NCBI GenBank assembly: GCA_018613055.1
Contig: JAGGQZ010000032.1
Location: 1-40,012 of the forward strand
Length of the DNA stretch: 40,012 nucleotides
Direction of reading: 5' to 3'
Origin: Chryseobacterium sp. ISL-80
GTDB taxonomy: Bacteria; Bacillota; Bacilli; Bacillales; Cytobacillaceae
Every line of letters begins with the position of its first letter. The first letter of the stretch is position 1. The position numbers were made by a program, and so were the translations under genes. Of the stretch, positions 24,061 to 34,212 are shown one piece after another. The notes under the pieces were generated by a model. It was not told the origin of the DNA, ran no database searches, and saw only the letters and a list, made by a program, of their open reading frames with translations.

Positions 24061-25446
24061 ATGATCGATATGAAGGTGAATGCCTTTCTTGAAAGGCATG
24101 GTTTTCAGCTGAATAACAAGTCAATCGCAGTCGGTGTTTCCGGTGGACCGGATTCGCTTGCTTTGCTTCACTATTTATCTGAGCAGCGGGAACGGAAATC
24201 CCTGAAGATTATTGCTGTCCACGTTGACCATATGTTCCGTGGTGATGAATCTTATCAAGATGCTCTGTTTGTAAAAGATTTTTGCGAAAAACGGGGCCTT
24301 CCCTTTGAGATGAAAAGGGTCGATGTGCCAGCTTATATGGAGAAGACAGGTTTAAGCTCCCAACAAGCCGCCCGCGAATGCCGATTTGCCTTTTTCGATA
24401 AAGTGATGGAGAAGCATCAACTTGAATACCTTGCATTAGGGCATCATGGGGACGACCAGGTCGAAACGATATTGATGAGGCTTACCAGGGGCAGTTCCGG
24501 AGCAGCAAGGGCAGGCATTCCTTTTTCCCGTAAAATGGGTCCGTTCACGGTTTTCAGGCCATTTTTATGTCTGACCAAAAGGGAACTGCAAGAGTATTGC
24601 GCCGAAAATTCGCTCGAACCCAGAATCGATCCAAGCAATGAGAAGGCATACTATAGCAGGAACCGATTCAGGAAAACCGTCCTGCCTTTTTTAAAAGAAG
24701 AGAATCCGGGAGTCCATGAACATTTCCAGCGTTTCAGCGAAGAATTGCAGATGGATGAAAAGTATCTTCTTGAATTAACAAGGAAAGAATTGAATAAAGT
24801 AATGGAGAAAGAGGACAGAGGGATCTCGATCACTATTAGTTCTTTTCGAGAAATGCCAATGCCTTTACAAAGAAGAGCGATTAAACTAATATTAAATTAT
24901 CTTTACAATGATCGACCTGCTTCTCTTTCCGCTATACATATTGAAAAGATTTTTTCAATAATTCGCAACCCCCATCCGTCAGGAACACTTGATTTCCCCA
25001 GCGGTTTAAGAATCATACGATCGTATGGAAATTGCCAATTCACATTGAACCCGCCAGAAAGGCAAAGCTACCGTTTTGAAATGACAGGACCAAAGCAGCT
25101 GATCTTGCCGAATGGTGATCGCATTGATGCCCAATTGCTCAATGATGTTCATGTCACGGATATTTCCAATCATCGTTTCATCGTCGACCTGGAGGAAACA
25201 GGCACTCCCTTATACATCCGCACCAGAAGGAATGGTGACAGGATGTCTTTGAAGGGAATGAAGGGGTCAAAGAAGCTGAAAGATATTTTCATCGATATGA
25301 AAGTCCCGTTAGAACAAAGGGATGAATGGCCGGTCGTCACAGACCGGGAAGACAGGATCCTTTGGCTTCCAGGCCTGAAAAAATCGAATCACGAAGCAAG
25401 TGAACAAGGAAACAGGTTATTACTATTAACTTATATAAAGCATTGA
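24061..25446 (+). CDS. tilS: tRNA(Ile)-lysidine synthetase TilS
   Basis: TilS attaches lysine to C34 of the CAT-anticodon tRNA-Ile using ATP, changing its codon reading from AUG to AUA; it is essential. The 461-residue product has the PP-loop ATPase motif SGGPDS (27-32), the HVDHMFRGDES and LALGHHGDDQVETILMRL segments, and a C-terminal TilS domain (about 365-460: RTRRNGDRMSLKGMKGSKKLKDIFID). Starts at GTG 24058, ATG 24061 and ATG 24070 are all in frame; 24061 suits AAGGAAG (24047-24053) best. hpt follows after 24 bp, an arrangement conserved in Firmicutes. Confidence 0.97.
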   Translation: MIDMKVNAFLERHGFQLNNKSIAVGVSGGPDSLALLHYLSEQRERKSLKIIAVHVDHMFRGDESYQDALFVKDFCEKRGLPFEMKRVDVPAYMEKTGLSSQQAARECRFAFFDKVMEKHQLEYLALGHHGDDQVETILMRLTRGSSGAARAGIPFSRKMGPFTVFRPFLCLTKRELQEYCAENSLEPRIDPSNEKAYYSRNRFRKTVLPFLKEENPGVHEHFQRFSEELQMDEKYLLELTRKELNKVMEKEDRGISITISSFREMPMPLQRRAIKLILNYLYNDRPASLSAIHIEKIFSIIRNPHPSGTLDFPSGLRIIRSYGNCQFTLNPPERQSYRFEMTGPKQLILPNGDRIDAQLLNDVHVTDISNHRFIVDLEETGTPLYIRTRRNGDRMSLKGMKGSKKLKDIFIDMKVPLEQRDEWPVVTDREDRILWLPGLKKSNHEASEQGNRLLLLTYIKH

Positions 25447-25470
25447 TATCTTCCAGGGGGCACAATGATC

Positions 25471-26013
25471 ATGATGAAAAATGATATTGAAAAAGTACTG
25501 TTTACAGAAGAAGAGATTCAGGAAAAAACAAAACAGCTGGCGGCGCAGTTAACTGAAGAATATCAGGACCGTTTCCCGCTGGCAATCGGAGTCCTGAAGG
25601 GCGCAATGCCTTTCATGGGTGACTTGCTGAAGCGCGTGGATGCTTACCTTGAAATGGACTTCATGGATGTTTCAAGCTATGGAAATGCGATGGTGTCATC
25701 CGGTGAAGTTAAAATCCTTAAGGACCTTGATACTTCCGTTGAAGGAAGAGACATCCTGATCATCGAGGACATCATCGACAGCGGCTTGACTCTCAGCTAT
25801 TTGGTTGAGTTGTTCAGATACCGCAAGGCTAAGTCCATCAAAATTGTCACGCTGCTTGATAAACCAACCGGAAGAAAGGCTGATATCAAAGCAGATTATG
25901 TCGGGTTTATCGTTCCTGATGAGTTCGTTGTCGGCTATGGTCTTGATTACGCGGAAAAATACCGTAACCTGCCTTATATCGGAATTTTGAAGCCGGAAGT
26001 ATACACAAAATAA
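25471..26013 (+). CDS. hpt: Hypoxanthine-guanine phosphoribosyltransferase
   Basis: The enzyme salvages hypoxanthine and guanine to IMP and GMP with PRPP. The 180-residue product carries the PRPP loop [13 protein letters not shown] (95-107), the [15 protein letters not shown] and FMDVSSYGN segments, and [19 protein letters not shown] near the end. The ATG at 25471 gives the same length and MMK start as the B. subtilis protein. An ATG at 25465 is closer to AGGGGG (25455-25460) and cannot be excluded. It follows tilS closely. In B. subtilis the protein also associates with TilS and FtsH expression, which fits the gene order. Confidence 0.97.
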   Translation: MMKNDIEKVLFTEEEIQEKTKQLAAQLTEEYQDRFPLAIGVLKGAMPFMGDLLKRVDAYLEMDFMDVSSYGNAMVSSGEVKILKDLDTSVEGRDILIIEDIIDSGLTLSYLVELFRYRKAKSIKIVTLLDKPTGRKADIKADYVGFIVPDEFVVGYGLDYAEKYRNLPYIGILKPEVYTK

Positions 26014-26081
26014 ATAACGGTTACGATTTAGTGAATGAAATTTAACATTTCACATAACAACCAAATATTCTGAATGTTAAT

Positions 26082-26109
26082 TTCTTGTATTAGCATAATT
26101 TGCTATGAT
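26082..26109 (+). promoter_or_regulatory. Probable sigma-A promoter of ftsH
   Basis: TTCTTG (26082-26087), a 16-bp spacer and TATGAT (26104-26109) with an extended TGC just before the -10 form a plausible housekeeping promoter 42 bp before the ftsH start. Confidence 0.5.
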
Positions 26110-26150
26110 ACTATTTAGTATAGTTTGTCTACCGTGGGAGGAGGTAAGGG

Positions 26151-28121
26151 ATGAATCGGATCTTCCGTAATACCATCTTTTATTTATTGATATTTTTAGT
26201 CATTATCGGAGTAGTGAGCTTCTTTAATGGAAATAACCAGCCAACTGAACAAATCTCTTACGATAAATTCATGCAGGAACTTGAGGCAGGCAATGTTTCA
26301 GGAACTCTGACGCTGCAGCCTGAACGAGGTGTGTATGAAGTAAGGGGCCAGATGAAGGGCCAGGAAGAGGGCAAGGGCTTCATTACTTATGTATGGAGCA
26401 ACCCGGATACATTAAACCGCATTGAACAGACAGCTGCTGATGCAGATGTCGATATTAAGCCTGCAAAAGAAACAAGCGGATGGGTAACGTTCTTTACATC
26501 CATCATTCCGTTCATCATCATTTTCATTCTGTTCTTCTTCTTGCTTAACCAGGCTCAGGGCGGCGGCAGCCGTGTCATGAACTTCGGTAAGAGCAAAGCG
26601 AAGCTGTATAACGAAGAAAAGAAGAAAGTGCGCTTCAAGGATGTTGCGGGCGCAGATGAAGAAAAACAAGAGCTTGTCGAGGTTGTTGAATTCCTTAAGG
26701 ACCCTCGTAAATTCGCTGAGCTTGGAGCGCGTATACCAAAAGGGATCCTCTTGGTAGGACCTCCGGGAACCGGTAAAACACTGCTTGCACGTGCTGTTGC
26801 CGGGGAAGCGGGAGTACCGTTCTTCTCGATCAGTGGTTCCGACTTCGTAGAAATGTTTGTCGGTGTCGGTGCGTCACGTGTGCGTGATTTATTTGAAACA
26901 GCTAAAAAGAATGCTCCATGTATTATCTTCATCGATGAAATCGATGCTGTCGGCCGCCAGCGTGGTGCTGGTCTTGGTGGAGGGCACGATGAGCGTGAAC
27001 AGACGCTCAACCAGTTGCTTGTTGAAATGGATGGATTTGGTGCCAACGAGGGAATCATCATCGTAGCGGCTACTAACCGCCCTGATATCCTTGATCCGGC
27101 ATTGCTGCGTCCAGGCCGTTTCGACCGCCAGATCACAGTTGACCGTCCGGATGTCACTGGCCGTGAAGCTGTATTGAAGGTGCATGCGAGAAATAAACCA
27201 CTTGATGAATCTGTTAACTTAAAGAGTATTGCGGCTCGTACTCCAGGTTTCTCTGGAGCGGACCTTGAAAACTTGCTGAATGAAGCAGCGCTTGTTGCTG
27301 CCAGAAGAAATAAGAAGAAGATCGACATGTTGGATCTGGATGAAGCAACAGACCGTGTCATTGCCGGTCCTGCCAAAAAGACACGTGTCATCTCCAAGAA
27401 GGAAAGAAATATTGTTGCCTTCCATGAAGCCGGCCATACCGTTATCGGGGTTGTCCTTGATGAAGCGGAAATGGTCCATAAGGTAACGATTGTCCCTCGC
27501 GGACAGGCTGGCGGTTATGCTGTCATGCTTCCTAAGGAAGATCGTTACTTCATGACGAAGCCTGAACTTCTTGATAAAATCACCGGCCTCCTTGGCGGGC
27601 GTGTAGCGGAAGAAGTCGTTTTTGGCGAAGTGAGCACAGGTGCCCACAACGACTTCCAGCGTGCGACAGGCATTGCGAGAAGAATGGTTACTGAATTCGG
27701 GATGAGTGATAAGCTCGGACCATTGCAGTTCGGCCAGGCGCAAGGTCAGGTATTCCTTGGACGTGACCTGAACAATGAGCAGAACTATTCAGATAAGATT
27801 GCTTATGAAATTGATGTGGAGATCCAAACCATCATCAAGGAATGTTATGCCAGAGCGAAGAACCTTCTTACAGAGCACCGTGATAAGCTTGATATTATCG
27901 CAAATACGCTTCTTGAAGTCGAAACGCTCGATGCAGAACAGATCAAGCATCTGATCGACCATGGACGTCTTCCGGAGCGAAGTGTAAGCCTGGATAATGA
28001 CGACATGAAAGTGAACATCAACACGAAAAAGGATGAACTGCCTGCAATCGAAGAGACTGATAAGAAAGTTGACTCAGTCATCGAGGATCCAAAGGCAATC
28101 GACGAGAATCCAAAAGAATAA
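26151..28121 (+). CDS. ftsH: ATP-dependent zinc metalloprotease FtsH
   Basis: FtsH is a membrane-anchored hexameric AAA+ protease that removes misassembled membrane proteins and regulatory proteins; in B. subtilis it is also needed for sporulation. The 656 residues show two N-terminal membrane segments (about 5-24 and 111-134) around an extracellular loop. Then come Walker A GPPGTGKT (203-210), Walker [12 protein letters not shown], the second region of homology [20 protein letters not shown] and the zinc motif HEAGH (425-429). A charged, variable tail follows about residue 610. Ribosome site GGAGGAGG is strong. A terminator follows. Confidence 0.99.
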   Translation: MNRIFRNTIFYLLIFLVIIGVVSFFNGNNQPTEQISYDKFMQELEAGNVSGTLTLQPERGVYEVRGQMKGQEEGKGFITYVWSNPDTLNRIEQTAADADVDIKPAKETSGWVTFFTSIIPFIIIFILFFFLLNQAQGGGSRVMNFGKSKAKLYNEEKKKVRFKDVAGADEEKQELVEVVEFLKDPRKFAELGARIPKGILLVGPPGTGKTLLARAVAGEAGVPFFSISGSDFVEMFVGVGASRVRDLFETAKKNAPCIIFIDEIDAVGRQRGAGLGGGHDEREQTLNQLLVEMDGFGANEGIIIVAATNRPDILDPALLRPGRFDRQITVDRPDVTGREAVLKVHARNKPLDESVNLKSIAARTPGFSGADLENLLNEAALVAARRNKKKIDMLDLDEATDRVIAGPAKKTRVISKKERNIVAFHEAGHTVIGVVLDEAEMVHKVTIVPRGQAGGYAVMLPKEDRYFMTKPELLDKITGLLGGRVAEEVVFGEVSTGAHNDFQRATGIARRMVTEFGMSDKLGPLQFGQAQGQVFLGRDLNNEQNYSDKIAYEIDVEIQTIIKECYARAKNLLTEHRDKLDIIANTLLEVETLDAEQIKHLIDHGRLPERSVSLDNDDMKVNINTKKDELPAIEETDKKVDSVIEDPKAIDENPKE

Positions 28122-28130
28122 AATTCATGA

Positions 28131-28167
28131 AGCAGGTGTCCTGTAACGGGGCACCTGCTTATTTTTC
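28131..28167 (+). terminator. Terminator after ftsH
   Basis: AGCAGGTG (28131-28138) pairs with CACCTGCT (28152-28159), extended by a few further pairs, and is followed by TATTTTT. Confidence 0.85.
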
Positions 28168-28293
28168 TGGAGACTGTTCAATACAGGGCAGGGACATTCA
28201 GATTCGGTTGACTTTATTTAGTGAATTCCCGGCGATTATGGTATGATATTTGCAGAATTGATTCAGAAAACTACTGATAAGTTGGTGAATAGC

Positions 28294-29070
28294 TTGATTT
28301 TTGTTTTTGACGTCGGGAATACAAATATCGTGTTGGGTGTTTATGAGCAGGAAGAGTTGAAACACCACTGGAGAATTGAAACAAACCGCCATAGAACAGA
28401 AGATGAGTTTGGGATGATCGTCAAAAATCTTTTTGACCATGTCAATCTCTCTTTTTCTGATATAGATGGGATCATCATATCGTCCGTTGTACCGCCAATC
28501 ATGTTCTCACTTGAGAGGATGTGCCAGAAGTACTTCCACCTTAAACCATTAGTCGTTGGGCCTGGCATCAAGACTGGTCTTGACATTAAATACGAAAATC
28601 CGAGGGAAGTTGGTGCAGACCGAATCGTGAATGCGGTCGCGGCCATCCATGAATATGGCAGCCCGCTGATCATTGTCGACTTCGGCACTGCGACAACCTA
28701 TTGTTATATCAATGACCATAATCAGTATATGGGCGGAGCGATTGCCCCTGGAATCGGCATCTCTACCGAAGCTCTTTATTCGCGTGCTGCCAAACTTCCA
28801 AGGATTGAAATCAGCCGACCTGATGACGTGATTGGCAAGAACACGGTGTCAGCTATGCAAGCGGGTATCCTCTATGGATATGTTGGGCAAGTAGAGGGAA
28901 TAGTTAAACGGATGAAAGATAAGAGTGCGGTCACCACTAAAGTGATTGCCACTGGCGGATTGGCGAATTTAATCGCCCAGGAATCAACCGTCATTGACGT
29001 TGTCGATCCGTTTTTGACTTTAAAAGGACTGCAGCTTATCTATAAGCGCAATATGGATAAAAACAGCTAA
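28294..29070 (+). CDS. coaX: Type III pantothenate kinase CoaX
   Basis: CoaX phosphorylates pantothenate, the first step to coenzyme A, and belongs to the acetate-kinase/sugar-kinase fold. The 258-residue product, the same length as in B. subtilis, begins with the phosphate loop [15 protein letters not shown]. It has [30 protein letters not shown] and the [11 protein letters not shown] and [11 protein letters not shown] motifs. The TTG start at 28294 follows GGTGAA (28284-28289) and matches the family start. An upstream ATG at 28243 is in frame, but its 17 extra residues have no counterpart. An extended -10 TGGTATGAT lies near 28230-28238. Confidence 0.96.
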   Translation: MIFVFDVGNTNIVLGVYEQEELKHHWRIETNRHRTEDEFGMIVKNLFDHVNLSFSDIDGIIISSVVPPIMFSLERMCQKYFHLKPLVVGPGIKTGLDIKYENPREVGADRIVNAVAAIHEYGSPLIIVDFGTATTYCYINDHNQYMGGAIAPGIGISTEALYSRAAKLPRIEISRPDDVIGKNTVSAMQAGILYGYVGQVEGIVKRMKDKSAVTTKVIATGGLANLIAQESTVIDVVDPFLTLKGLQLIYKRNMDKNS

Positions 29071-29123
29071 GCTTCCTTGATGGGAGGACGCATTAAATTT
29101 TACAGCATGAAGGGAGTAGAACA

Positions 29124-30002
29124 ATGAGCGATTATTTAGTAAAGGCACTTGCTTTTGATGGACAGGTCAGGGCGTATGCAGCAAAAACGACTGAAACTGT
29201 TGGAGAGGCACAGCGCCGCCATTATACCTGGCCTGTGGCATCGGCTGCACTGGGCCGCACGATGACTGCTGGTGTGATGATGGGTGCGATGATGAAAGGC
29301 GAGGATAAATTAACGGTGAAAATCGAAGGCGGCGGTCCGCTTGGACTTATTCTCGTTGACAGCAATGCTAAAGGGGAGGTCAGAGGGTATGTGTCGAATC
29401 CGCATGTCCACTTTGACCTGAATGAACACGGCAAGCTGGATGTAAGACAGGGTGTCGGTACAGACGGAACGCTTACTGTCGTGAAAGACCTTGGCTTGCG
29501 TGACTATTTTACAGGACAAGTGCCGATTGTTTCAGGTGAACTTGGAGAAGATTTCACCTATTACTTCGCGACATCCGAACAGGTTAATTCTTCTGTTGGT
29601 GTCGGCGTGCTCGTCAATCCGGACAACTCAATCAAGGCAGCAGGCGGCTTCATCATTCAATTGATGCCTGGAACGACGGAAGAAACCATTTCAGCCATCG
29701 AACAAAGACTAGAGTCCATCCCGCCGGTCTCGAAATTGATTGAAAAAGGGCTGTCTCCTGAGGAGCTCCTTGAAGAGCTGCTTGGCAAAGACAATGTCAA
29801 ATTCCTTGAGACGATGCCGGTTTCATTCGTGTGCAACTGCTCAAAAGAGCGATTCAGCAATGCACTGGTCAGTCTCGGAGCAGAAGAAATCCGTGATATG
29901 ATCGAGACAGAAGGACAGGCTGAAACGCATTGTCATTTTTGCAACGAAAAATATGTGTTTACAAAAGAAGAACTGGAAGAGATAGAGAAAGAAGCAAAAT
30001 AA
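29124..30002 (+). CDS. hslO: Redox-regulated chaperone Hsp33 (HslO)
   Basis: Hsp33 is a cytosolic holdase activated by oxidation: four zinc-bound cysteines form disulfides under peroxide or bleach stress and the protein unfolds to bind clients. The 292-residue product has the N-terminal core ([37 protein letters not shown]) and the C-terminal switch with CxC at 237/239 and CxxC at 270/273. All four cysteines are present, so redox control should work. Ribosome site AAGGGAG precedes the ATG. The gene lies 53 bp after coaX and 21 bp before yacD. Confidence 0.97.
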   Translation: MSDYLVKALAFDGQVRAYAAKTTETVGEAQRRHYTWPVASAALGRTMTAGVMMGAMMKGEDKLTVKIEGGGPLGLILVDSNAKGEVRGYVSNPHVHFDLNEHGKLDVRQGVGTDGTLTVVKDLGLRDYFTGQVPIVSGELGEDFTYYFATSEQVNSSVGVGVLVNPDNSIKAAGGFIIQLMPGTTEETISAIEQRLESIPPVSKLIEKGLSPEELLEELLGKDNVKFLETMPVSFVCNCSKERFSNALVSLGAEEIRDMIETEGQAETHCHFCNEKYVFTKEELEEIEKEAK

Positions 30003-30023
30003 GCTAGTGCTGGGGGAAGAGAA

Positions 30024-30908
30024 GTGGAAAAAAAGCATCTTTGGTACATTATTGCCGGGTTAGCCATATTGAATGCAATCACTCTTATAATGCTTCTTGC
30101 CAAGCCTGCTATCCTTGAAGGAAAAAAGGAGACAGTAGCGGAGGTTGGCAAGGCGTCGATCACCCGCCAGCAATGGCTCACCGAGCTGGAAGAACGGTAC
30201 GGACAAGAAACGCTCAGGGACATGATCGACCAGGAAGTAGTCATGCAGATGGCTGACGAATACGGGATCGAATTATCCGACAAAGCAGTCGAACGGGAAC
30301 TGACCATTTATAAGGCGATGTATTCGTCGCCAGGGAACGAACCAAAAAGCGAAGAAAAATGGAAGCAGCAGATCAAATACAGTTTGCTGCTCGAAGAACT
30401 GCTGACGAAGGATGTAAAAGTATCGGATGAGGATATGAAAACCTTCTATGAGCAAAACAAGAGTCTCTTTGATATCCCTGCCTCTTACCATCTATCTCAA
30501 ATCATTGTTGAAACGAAACAAGAAGCAGAATCAGCGGTTAAGGAGCTAAAGGATGGCTCAAGCTTTGCCGCACTGGCGATGGAGCGTTCAATCGATGAAT
30601 TTTCTGCTAATGAGGGCGGGGACATCGGCTTTGTGACCGAAGAAGATGAACTCATTTCCCCGGAAGTGATTTCAGCGGCAAAGTCCCTTAAATCTAAGGA
30701 GTGGACCGGACCTATAAAAGTAGAAAATGGCTACGCGATTGTTTATCTTCACGAAAAGCTGGCAGGCAAGAAATATAGCTTCAGTGAGGTGAAGAACCAG
30801 ATTCGCAGACAGATTGCCCTCGAACAGATGGACATTCCTGTCTCTGCCCGTGCATTCTGGAATGATGCTGAAGTCAGCTGGTTCTATGGCGAGACCAGCA
30901 AAAAATAA
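30024..30908 (+). CDS. PrsA-like membrane-anchored peptidyl-prolyl isomerase YacD
   Basis: The 294-residue protein has an N-terminal membrane segment (about 6-26, with no lipobox cysteine, unlike PrsA), an N-terminal SurA/PrsA-like helical region (ITRQQWLTELEERYG, LRDMIDQEVVMQMADEYGI) and a parvulin domain (about 150-250: YHLSQIIVETKQEAESAVKELKDG, FAALAMERSID, NEGGDIGFV). It probably assists folding of exported proteins outside the membrane; targets are unknown. The GTG start at 30024 follows GGGGGAAGAG. It forms a unit with coaX and hslO and ends in a terminator. Confidence 0.9.
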   Translation: MEKKHLWYIIAGLAILNAITLIMLLAKPAILEGKKETVAEVGKASITRQQWLTELEERYGQETLRDMIDQEVVMQMADEYGIELSDKAVERELTIYKAMYSSPGNEPKSEEKWKQQIKYSLLLEELLTKDVKVSDEDMKTFYEQNKSLFDIPASYHLSQIIVETKQEAESAVKELKDGSSFAALAMERSIDEFSANEGGDIGFVTEEDELISPEVISAAKSLKSKEWTGPIKVENGYAIVYLHEKLAGKKYSFSEVKNQIRRQIALEQMDIPVSARAFWNDAEVSWFYGETSKK

Positions 30909-30914
30909 GAATGG

Positions 30915-30950
30915 GAAGCACCGGTTTCAATTGACCGGTGCTTCTTTCTA
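30915..30950 (+). terminator. Terminator after yacD
   Basis: GAAGCACCGGT (30915-30925) pairs perfectly with ACCGGTGCTTC (30934-30944), followed by TTTCT. Confidence 0.85.
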
Positions 30951-31055
30951 TCATTCGCTTTTCGGTGTGTTTTTATTGTTTAGTACGAGTAATAATAGGA
31001 TAGTTTAAAAAGGATGGGCAGAAGTCTGATATCTGTTTTTGTCGAAGCATACTGA

Positions 31056-31084
31056 TTGACATAGACTAAAAGTACTGGTAAATT
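31056..31084 (+). promoter_or_regulatory. Sigma-A promoter of cysK
   Basis: TTGACA (31056-31061), a 17-bp spacer and TAAATT (31079-31084) lie 43 bp before the cysK start. The AT-rich stretch after it (31085-31115) ends in CTCGGATT, faintly like the 3' half of the CymR operator known for cysK in B. subtilis; that part is only suggestive. Confidence 0.65.
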
Positions 31085-31127
31085 TTAATAAAACCAATTA
31101 AAATACTCGGATTAAGAGGTGGATAAT

Positions 31128-32054
31128 ATGGTACGTATTGCGAACTCGATTAATGAGCTGATTGGCCAAACACCAATTGTGAAACTGAACAGGCTGGTTG
31201 ATGACCAAAGTGCGGATGTGTATCTGAAGCTTGAGTACATGAACCCGGGAAGCAGCGTCAAGGATCGTATCGCACTTGCTATGATTGAGGATGCTGAAGC
31301 AAAGGGTGTCCTTAAGCAGGGAGATACAATCATCGAACCAACAAGCGGCAATACCGGAATCGGTCTTGCAATGGTGGCTGCTGCTAAGGGATACAAAGCC
31401 ATTCTCGTTATGCCAGAAACGATGAGCATGGAGCGCCGTAACCTGCTGCGGGCATATGGTGCAGACCTCGTGTTGACTCCTGGTCCTGAAGGGATGGGCG
31501 GAGCGATCCGCAAGGCAGAGGAGCTGGCTAAGGAAAATGGCTACTTCATGCCTCAGCAATTCGAGAATGAAGCCAACCCTAGCATCCATGAAAGAACGAC
31601 TGGTCCGGAAATCGTTGAACAGATGGGTGACCAGCTTGATGCGTTTATTGCGGGCATCGGTACAGGCGGCACCATCACCGGTGCAGGAAAGGTTCTTCGT
31701 CAGAAGTATAAGGATATCAAAATTGTTGCCGTTGAACCGACAGACTCTCCCGTTTTATCAGGAGGAAAGCCAGGACCCCACAAAATTCAGGGGATTGGCG
31801 CAGGTTTCGTGCCTGGTGTCCTTGACACCGATGTATATGATGAAATTATCAAGGTAGAAAATGAACAGGCATTCGACTTTGCCCGCCGTGCGGCAAAAGA
31901 AGAAGGCATCCTTGGCGGAATCTCTTCTGGCGCTGCAATCTATGCAGCACTTGAAACTGCGAAAAAACTAGGCAAAGGCAAGAAGGTACTTGCAATCATC
32001 CCAAGCAACGGGGAACGCTATCTGAGCACACCGCTTTATCAATTCGAAAACTAA
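31128..32054 (+). CDS. cysK: Cysteine synthase A (O-acetylserine sulfhydrylase)
   Basis: This PLP enzyme makes cysteine from O-acetylserine and sulfide; in B. subtilis CysK also partners CymR to repress sulfur genes. The 308 residues match the family length. PLP-binding Lys45 lies in GSSVKDR, the substrate loop TSGNTG at 72-77 and the phosphate-binding GTGGT at 178-182. ISSGAA is near the end. The ATG at 31128 follows AAGAGGTGG; a GTG at 31119 overlaps that site. The start MVRIANSI and end [17 protein letters not shown] fit Bacillus CysK. Confidence 0.98.
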   Translation: MVRIANSINELIGQTPIVKLNRLVDDQSADVYLKLEYMNPGSSVKDRIALAMIEDAEAKGVLKQGDTIIEPTSGNTGIGLAMVAAAKGYKAILVMPETMSMERRNLLRAYGADLVLTPGPEGMGGAIRKAEELAKENGYFMPQQFENEANPSIHERTTGPEIVEQMGDQLDAFIAGIGTGGTITGAGKVLRQKYKDIKIVAVEPTDSPVLSGGKPGPHKIQGIGAGFVPGVLDTDVYDEIIKVENEQAFDFARRAAKEEGILGGISSGAAIYAALETAKKLGKGKKVLAIIPSNGERYLSTPLYQFEN

Positions 32055-32064
32055 TATTTAACGG

Positions 32065-32095
32065 GAGGCAGGCCGACAAAGCTTGCCTCTTTTTG
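32065..32095 (+). terminator. Terminator after cysK
   Basis: GAGGCA (32065-32070) pairs with TGCCTC (32084-32089), extended inward by weaker pairs, and is followed by TTTTT. Confidence 0.75.
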
Positions 32096-32218
32096 CTGTC
32101 TTCGAGAATATCGACCAAAAAAACTGCTCCTTTTTCTCCAAAATCCATCATTTTAAAAATGAAAGCGCGCGTTTCATCATGTATGATGGATAAAGAGAAA
32201 AAAATAGGGGTGACGAGC

Positions 32219-33622
32219 TTGCCGCACTACAGCATTCATACACAAAGTATTCCTTATACGGCTTCACGTTTTTTTCATCAATACGACCATATTGCCCAAC
32301 AATATAAAGAGCATGTCATCCTCGAAAGCGGACGGGGCGGGCGTTACAGCATCGCTGCTTTCCAACCGGAAGTTATTTTTTCAGGAAAAGACCATAAATT
32401 AACGATCAGCAAGAACGGAATGACAACAACGCTTGAGGGAAATCCGCTTGAGTTAATGAAGCAGGAAATGGAAGCATACAAGGTCCCGGAAGTGGGTGGC
32501 CTGCCAGATTTCCAGGGCGGGGCGATCGGCTATATCAGCTATGATTATGCCCGCTACATCGAAAAGCTTCCGCAAATGGCAAAGGATGACTCCGGCATAC
32601 CAGAGGTTTATTTTCAGGTGTACATGGAGTGGTTCGTGTTTAACCATCAAACAGAAACTCTATGGATCATGGCCCTGAGTGAACCGGGCCAGGAAGAGCG
32701 CACAAAAGAAAAGCTGACAGAGTGGCAAAAACGCTGGGAGGCTGAGGCGCTAGTCATGCATGCTGAAAAGGCGGACAAGCCAGGCTATGATGTGTTGCAT
32801 GTTTCGATGGATGAAGATACCTTCATCGACGCAGTGGAACGTGTCCAGCAATACATTTCGCAGGGAGATGTCTTCCAGGTTAATCTGTCTGTCAGGCAAT
32901 CAAAGCCGGTTGAAACAGAAGCAATCGAAGTGTATCGCCAGCTGCGCCAGTTGAATCCATCTCCATATATGGGCTATTTGCATACGGCGGATTTCCAGCT
33001 CGTCAGCGGCTCACCCGAACTCTTGGCAAAAGTAAACGGTACGGAGGTCAGCACAAGGCCGATTGCCGGCACGAGGTCGAGAGGCAGGACAGATCAGGAA
33101 GATTTGCAGCTTGCCAATGAACTCATCAACAATGAAAAGGAACGTGCCGAGCACGTCATGCTTGTTGACCTGGAAAGGAACGATCTCGGGAGGGTATGCA
33201 GATACGGTACGGTCGAAGTCGATGAATTTATGGTCATTGAAAAGTACTCGCATGTCATGCATATTGTCTCTAATGTCAGGGGCGAGCTAGCAGAAGGTGA
33301 AACATGGTTCGATGTCGTAAATGCGACCTTCCCGGGCGGAACGATTACAGGTGCGCCAAAGGTCAGGACGATGGAAATCATTGAAGAGCTTGAGCCGGTG
33401 AGACGAGGGCCATATACAGGTTCACTAGGCTGGATCGGTTTTAACGGCAATATGGAACTGAACATCATCATCCGCACGATGCTCGTCAAGGATGGGATGG
33501 CACATGTCCAGGCGGGAGCAGGCGTCGTCATTGACTCCATCCCGGCAAATGAGTACAAGGAATCGTTAAAGAAAGCCATCGCGCTTTGGAAGGCAAAAGA
33601 GCTTGCGGAGGGAAACGCATGA
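32219..33622 (+). CDS. pabB: Aminodeoxychorismate synthase component I PabB
   Basis: PabB converts chorismate plus ammonia from PabA to 4-amino-4-deoxychorismate, the first folate-specific step. The 467-residue product, close to the 470 of B. subtilis, has [17 protein letters not shown], then the chorismate-binding core: [52 protein letters not shown] and GAGVVIDS. The PIAGT motif has Ala where E. coli PabB has Lys. I choose the TTG at 32219 because AGGGGTGA (32206-32213) is well placed. The frame stays open to 32093, including an ATG pair near 32183, but that stretch is not conserved. It is first in the folate operon. Confidence 0.94.
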   Translation: MPHYSIHTQSIPYTASRFFHQYDHIAQQYKEHVILESGRGGRYSIAAFQPEVIFSGKDHKLTISKNGMTTTLEGNPLELMKQEMEAYKVPEVGGLPDFQGGAIGYISYDYARYIEKLPQMAKDDSGIPEVYFQVYMEWFVFNHQTETLWIMALSEPGQEERTKEKLTEWQKRWEAEALVMHAEKADKPGYDVLHVSMDEDTFIDAVERVQQYISQGDVFQVNLSVRQSKPVETEAIEVYRQLRQLNPSPYMGYLHTADFQLVSGSPELLAKVNGTEVSTRPIAGTRSRGRTDQEDLQLANELINNEKERAEHVMLVDLERNDLGRVCRYGTVEVDEFMVIEKYSHVMHIVSNVRGELAEGETWFDVVNATFPGGTITGAPKVRTMEIIEELEPVRRGPYTGSLGWIGFNGNMELNIIIRTMLVKDGMAHVQAGAGVVIDSIPANEYKESLKKAIALWKAKELAEGNA

Positions 33623-34212
33623 TTTTGATGATCGATAATTATGATTCTTTCACATATAATCTTGTTCAATATCTGGGCGAAATGGGGGAGGAATTGAAGG
33701 TCATCCGCAATGACCAGACATCCATTCAGGGAATCGCAGAGCTGGATCCAAAGTTTTTGATGATCTCCCCGGGGCCATGCAGTCCGAATGAAGCAGGCAT
33801 CAGTTTGGATGCCATCAAGAATTTCGCCGGCAAGACACCGATTTTTGGCGTCTGCCTCGGCCATCAGTCCATCGCCCAGGTATTTGGCGGGGACGTTGTT
33901 CGTGCGGAGCGGCTCATGCACGGGAAAACATCAATGGTCTACCACGACGGAAAGACGATTTTTGAAGGTGTGGAAAACCCATTCCCTGCAGCACGCTATC
34001 ATTCTCTCATTGTCAAAAAAGAAACCCTTCCAGACTGTCTTGAGGTCTCAGCCTGTACAGAAGAAGGGGAAATCATGGCCATTCGCCATAAAACTCTGCC
34101 TGTGGAGGGCGTCCAGTTCCATCCGGAATCGATATTGACAACTCCGGGAAAGCAGCTGCTGCGGAATTTCATTGCGCATTACAATTTTACAAAGGAAGTA
34201 AGCTTGAAATGA
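33619..34212 (+). CDS. pabA: Aminodeoxychorismate synthase glutaminase PabA
   Basis: PabA hydrolyses glutamine to supply ammonia to PabB; in B. subtilis the same protein also serves anthranilate synthase. The 197-residue class I amidotransferase begins [20 protein letters not shown] and has nucleophile Cys79 in GVCLGHQ plus His168 and Glu170 in VQFHPES. Its ATG overlaps the pabB stop (ATGA) and follows GGAGGG. In B. subtilis TRAP protein binds near this start; I see only two GAG triplets here and no TRAP-type series, so that control is probably absent. Confidence 0.97.
   Translation: MILMIDNYDSFTYNLVQYLGEMGEELKVIRNDQTSIQGIAELDPKFLMISPGPCSPNEAGISLDAIKNFAGKTPIFGVCLGHQSIAQVFGGDVVRAERLMHGKTSMVYHDGKTIFEGVENPFPAARYHSLIVKKETLPDCLEVSACTEEGEIMAIRHKTLPVEGVQFHPESILTTPGKQLLRNFIAHYNFTKEVSLK

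Noticed and set aside
26555-27397. 280-codon open frame antisense to ftsH
   Set aside because: It is a shadow of the strongly conserved ftsH frame; Ser/Arg/Pro-rich composition and no ribosome site.
32160-32176. Palindrome-like TGAAA...TTTCA before pabB as an operator
   Set aside because: Only the outer five bases pair; the GC core is out of register, so the symmetry is too weak to call.
32093-32218. Upstream extension of the pabB frame
   Set aside because: It overlaps the cysK terminator and adds 42 residues without counterpart; TTG 32219 has a good ribosome site.
33094-33921. 275-codon open frame antisense to pabB and pabA
   Set aside because: It crosses two well-supported genes on the other strand and has no recognisable domain.
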